From positions 1 to 64,000 of the forward strand of contig CAWAVV010000015.1 of NCBI GenBank assembly GCA_963785565.1: a DNA stretch of 64,000 bases, given 5' to 3'. Source of the stretch: AP-15 sp963785565 (GTDB lineage: Bacteria; Pseudomonadota; Alphaproteobacteria; ATCC43930; CGMCC-115725). The notes beneath the pieces were generated by a model, which worked only from the letters and a program-made list of their open reading frames with translations, was not told the DNA's origin and ran no database searches. The translations under genes were made by a program, and so were the position numbers. Below are positions 61,719 through 64,000 of this stretch, piece after piece (the first letter of the stretch is position 1; each line of letters starts with the position of its first letter).

Positions 61719-64000
61719 TCAGGACAGGGCGATCAGCGAGGTCGGCACGGCGCCGCGCAGCAGAGCTTTGCGGGCCTGCCATTGCTCGCCGCTTTCGAGG
61801 GTCTCGAGGAATTGGACCTCGCCGCCGGCGAATAGGGCGATCGGCAGGCCGTCGCGGTAGAGCAGCCGGTTGCCGGTAAGGGCGGCGAGCTTTGGCCCGG
61901 GGGTCAGGATGCCGGCGAGGTTGAGCGGATCGGCGCCGGAAACCGATACCCAGCCATCCGCAGCCGGTTTACGCCTGGTTTCGCGCAGCAAGCCGATCGC
62001 CTCGGGCAGCGCGAATTGTTCGCCGGAGAAGCCGGCGACAAAGCGGCCGCCGCGAATCTCGCCGCGCGCTTCGAGCCGGCGATAGACCCGCAACAGATCG
62101 CGCCAGGGCGGCAGCCAGGCGGCCTCGCGCTCCAGCAGACGCCAAAACACCACCCCGTAGCGGCGCAGCAAACTGCGTGCTGCGTGCTCGATCGCCTCGC
62201 CCTGCGTCCCTCCTTGCGCCGGCCGGGTGCGGTGGGCGAGCGCCCAACGGCCGGCGTCCTCCATGCCGAAGACCGCGCCGCGACGCCGCCGCCCGCTGCC
62301 GCTGGGCCGGCGCCGGTCGGACGGCATCAGCAATGCGCGCAGCCCGCCAAAGCTGTCGGAATTGACCAGGCCCAGGGCGACCAGCTCGCCCAGCGCCTCT
62401 TCGAGCTGCGGGCGCAGCAGGCCCGTGTCTTCCAGCAACTCGTCGAAGAATGACGCGCCCCGCTCCCGAATGCACGCGACGACCCGTTGCGCTTGGGAAC
62501 TCGGTTGGATCGCGTCTTCGACCACTGAAAACACTGCCCACAGTCGCGCTTGACGCCGCGGCAAAAGCGCAATCGGGGTCGTCCGTACCGGCATTGCCGC
62601 GCGGCCATTGCCATTCGGCCGCCCGGCGACAGGCCGCAGGCGCGCCCATGCGACCCGTCCCGCCAGGCAGAGATCATCGAGCCAAGCCGGTTCGTATTCG
62701 GCGATACGCGCCGGCAGGATCTCGGTTTCCCAGGCGCCCGCCGGCGCCTCGAACCCTTCGAGTTGGCCGACAATCGCTTCGACGGCGTCCGGCCCTTCCA
62801 TTTGGGTGTCGGGTGCCACCCGCTGCCAGCCGAACAGGAAGCGCAGGAAGTCGCGCGCGGCGACCGGCTCGATCTCCGCGCGCAATCGCTTGACCGTGTA
62901 GCGGTGAATGCGGGCGAGGAGCCGGCGTTCGCACCATTCGTCCGCCATCACACCCGGCGTAAAGCGGCCGCGCATGGCGAAACCTTCGGCTTCTAGCGCG
63001 AGGAGCGACGGCAAAATTTTCTGTGCATCGAGCCCGAGCGGAGCCGCAAGCGTGGCCTCGGCGACGGGGCCCAAACCCTCCAGCCGGCCGCGCAGAAGTT
63101 CCGTCAGCGCCTCGTCGCGCGACCAGTTCTTTTCGGCATAGGGGGCCGGAACACTAATAGTGGGGTCGAACCTCGCTGCGGGCCAGAGCGCCTGGAACTG
63201 CGGCAGTCGCTCCACCGCGATCCAGACAGTCGCCGCCGGCAGTTGCAGCCGCGTGACCCGTCGCTCCTGCGCAAGACCTGCCAGCCATTCGCCCCAGCCG
63301 GGCTGCACCTCGTCGGCGCCGAGGAAGCCGAGCCACGCCAGCGCATCGTGCAATTCGTCGGCGTTCGCGGGGTCGGGCCAGGCCTCCTCCCGCACCCGCG
63401 CGATCGCCTCGGGGTCGAGCCGGCCGAGGTCGGCAGCGGTCTCCGGCGCCAGCCAGCGCCGGCTGATCACCGCCTGAGTGCGCCGCTCCTCCAAGGGTGC
63501 GTCGTCGAGATAGGCGTAAGGCCGCGCCGACAGCACTTCGAGGGCAAGCGGCGACGGTTCAGTCAGATCGCGCGCGACGACCCGGATCTCGCCCGATGCG
63601 AGCCGGGCCAGCAGCTGCTCCAGACCATCGAGATCCATCGCATCGCCGAGGCAATCGGCAATCGTCTGGCGGACCAGCAAATGGTCGGGGATCTCGCGTT
63701 CGCCGACCAAATTCTCGGCGCAAGCAAGCTGGTCGGGAAAGATTGCCGCGATCAGGTCTTCGGCCTCCATGCGGGCGAGCTGGGGCGGCACCTTTTTCCC
63801 GCCGCGAAAGCGCGGCAGCGCCAACGCCACGCCGGCAACCCAGCGCCACCGCGTCATGAACATCGGCGCATCAAGCAAGGCCTGAATCAACAGCGGCCGG
63901 ATGCTGGCCGGATGCAGGTAACGCTGCACCTCGCCCAGATCGAAGCTATGCGCGGTGGTCAGCGACAATACGATGTTGTCCTCGGTCGCCGCGGCTTGCA
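61719..64000 (-). CDS. lhr: Lhr-type large ATP-dependent helicase (C-terminal part, cut by window edge)
   Basis: About 760 codons are visible, and the frame is still open at position 64000, so the start and the N-terminal helicase core lie outside. At the edge it reads IVLSLTTAHSFDLGEVQRYL, which is the junction after the RecA-like domains of Lhr-family helicases; RWRWVAGVALALPRFRGGKK and ETAADLGRLDPEAIARVREE and WGEWLAGLAQERRVTRLQLP follow. The last 500 residues include the winged-helix and accessory C-terminal domains (WLDDLCLAGRVAWARLRPVA, ALLPRRQARLWAVFS). Lhr acts in DNA repair. The stop is at 61719. Confidence 0.85.
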   Translation of the reverse strand, partial: QAAATEDNIVLSLTTAHSFDLGEVQRYLHPASIRPLLIQALLDAPMFMTRWRWVAGVALALPRFRGGKKVPPQLARMEAEDLIAAIFPDQLACAENLVGEREIPDHLLVRQTIADCLGDAMDLDGLEQLLARLASGEIRVVARDLTEPSPLALEVLSARPYAYLDDAPLEERRTQAVISRRWLAPETAADLGRLDPEAIARVREEAWPDPANADELHDALAWLGFLGADEVQPGWGEWLAGLAQERRVTRLQLPAATVWIAVERLPQFQALWPAARFDPTISVPAPYAEKNWSRDEALTELLRGRLEGLGPVAEATLAAPLGLDAQKILPSLLALEAEGFAMRGRFTPGVMADEWCERRLLARIHRYTVKRLRAEIEPVAARDFLRFLFGWQRVAPDTQMEGPDAVEAIVGQLEGFEAPAGAWETEILPARIAEYEPAWLDDLCLAGRVAWARLRPVAGRPNGNGRAAMPVRTTPIALLPRRQARLWAVFSVVEDAIQPSSQAQRVVACIRERGASFFDELLEDTGLLRPQLEEALGELVALGLVNSDSFGGLRALLMPSDRRRPSGSGRRRRGAVFGMEDAGRWALAHRTRPAQGGTQGEAIEHAARSLLRRYGVVFWRLLEREAAWLPPWRDLLRVYRRLEARGEIRGGRFVAGFSGEQFALPEAIGLLRETRRKPAADGWVSVSGADPLNLAGILTPGPKLAALTGNRLLYRDGLPIALFAGGEVQFLETLESGEQWQARKALLRGAVPTSLIALS

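Overview
The window is high-GC DNA from an alphaproteobacterium. The evidence is the hom-glpX-recJ order, a single-polypeptide PutA without an N-terminal DNA-binding domain, a class I PHB synthase, a Ku/LigD pair and codon use strongly biased to G/C in third positions. I cannot fix the genus; a Rhodospirillales- or Hyphomicrobiales-like soil bacterium would fit. I see no tRNA, rRNA, CRISPR array or prophage.

Layout. 1-8.6 kb is core: recJ (cut by the window edge), glpX, hom, an OmpA-type lipoprotein gene with two frame breaks, phaC and asnS. 8.7-18.1 kb is accessory: small secreted proteins, a frame-broken IS481-type element, a trypsin-like protease, a rhodanese, a protein with the N-terminal signature of eCIS-associated (DUF4157-type) proteins, three serine-recombinase 3' remnants separated by small genes, a frame-broken DUF4238 gene and a PIN/Phd toxin-antitoxin pair. 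18.3-28.7 kb holds two sugar-type ABC permeases, an AGPS-like FAD oxidase, an OmpA porin, putA and a small OmpA protein. 29-43.6 kb is a surface-polysaccharide locus: FAD amine-oxidase-like enzyme, glycosyltransferases, flippase-like protein, methyltransferases, an HddA/HddC-like heptose kinase and nucleotidyltransferase with an epimerase, and membrane glycosyltransferases. Its inserts include a Rieske protein and IS1380 debris. 43.8-61 kb is mostly metabolic enzymes (aldo/keto reductases, Gfo/Idh/MocA, creatininase family, luciferase-like, M20 amidohydrolase, VOC, mannonate dehydratase-like), with the Ku/LigD end-joining pair, trmJ and cysS. A VapBC pair and the C-terminal part of an Lhr-type helicase close the window.

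The most unusual structural signal recurs at four places. A cargo gene or toxin-antitoxin pair sits between an intact host gene and a truncated, diverged, same-orientation copy of one end of that gene: ABC permease around vapC/phd, flippase around a methyltransferase, methyltransferase around the Rieske gene and IS1380 debris, and mannonate dehydratase-like around vapBC. The three recombinase 3' ends at 14.4-16.2 kb punctuate cargo genes in a similar way. This looks like cargo gained by recombination that carried neighbouring sequence with it.

A second window-wide signal is the number of single-base frame breaks in otherwise well-conserved genes, mostly +1 insertions. Residual sequencing error must be excluded before any of these genes is called dead.
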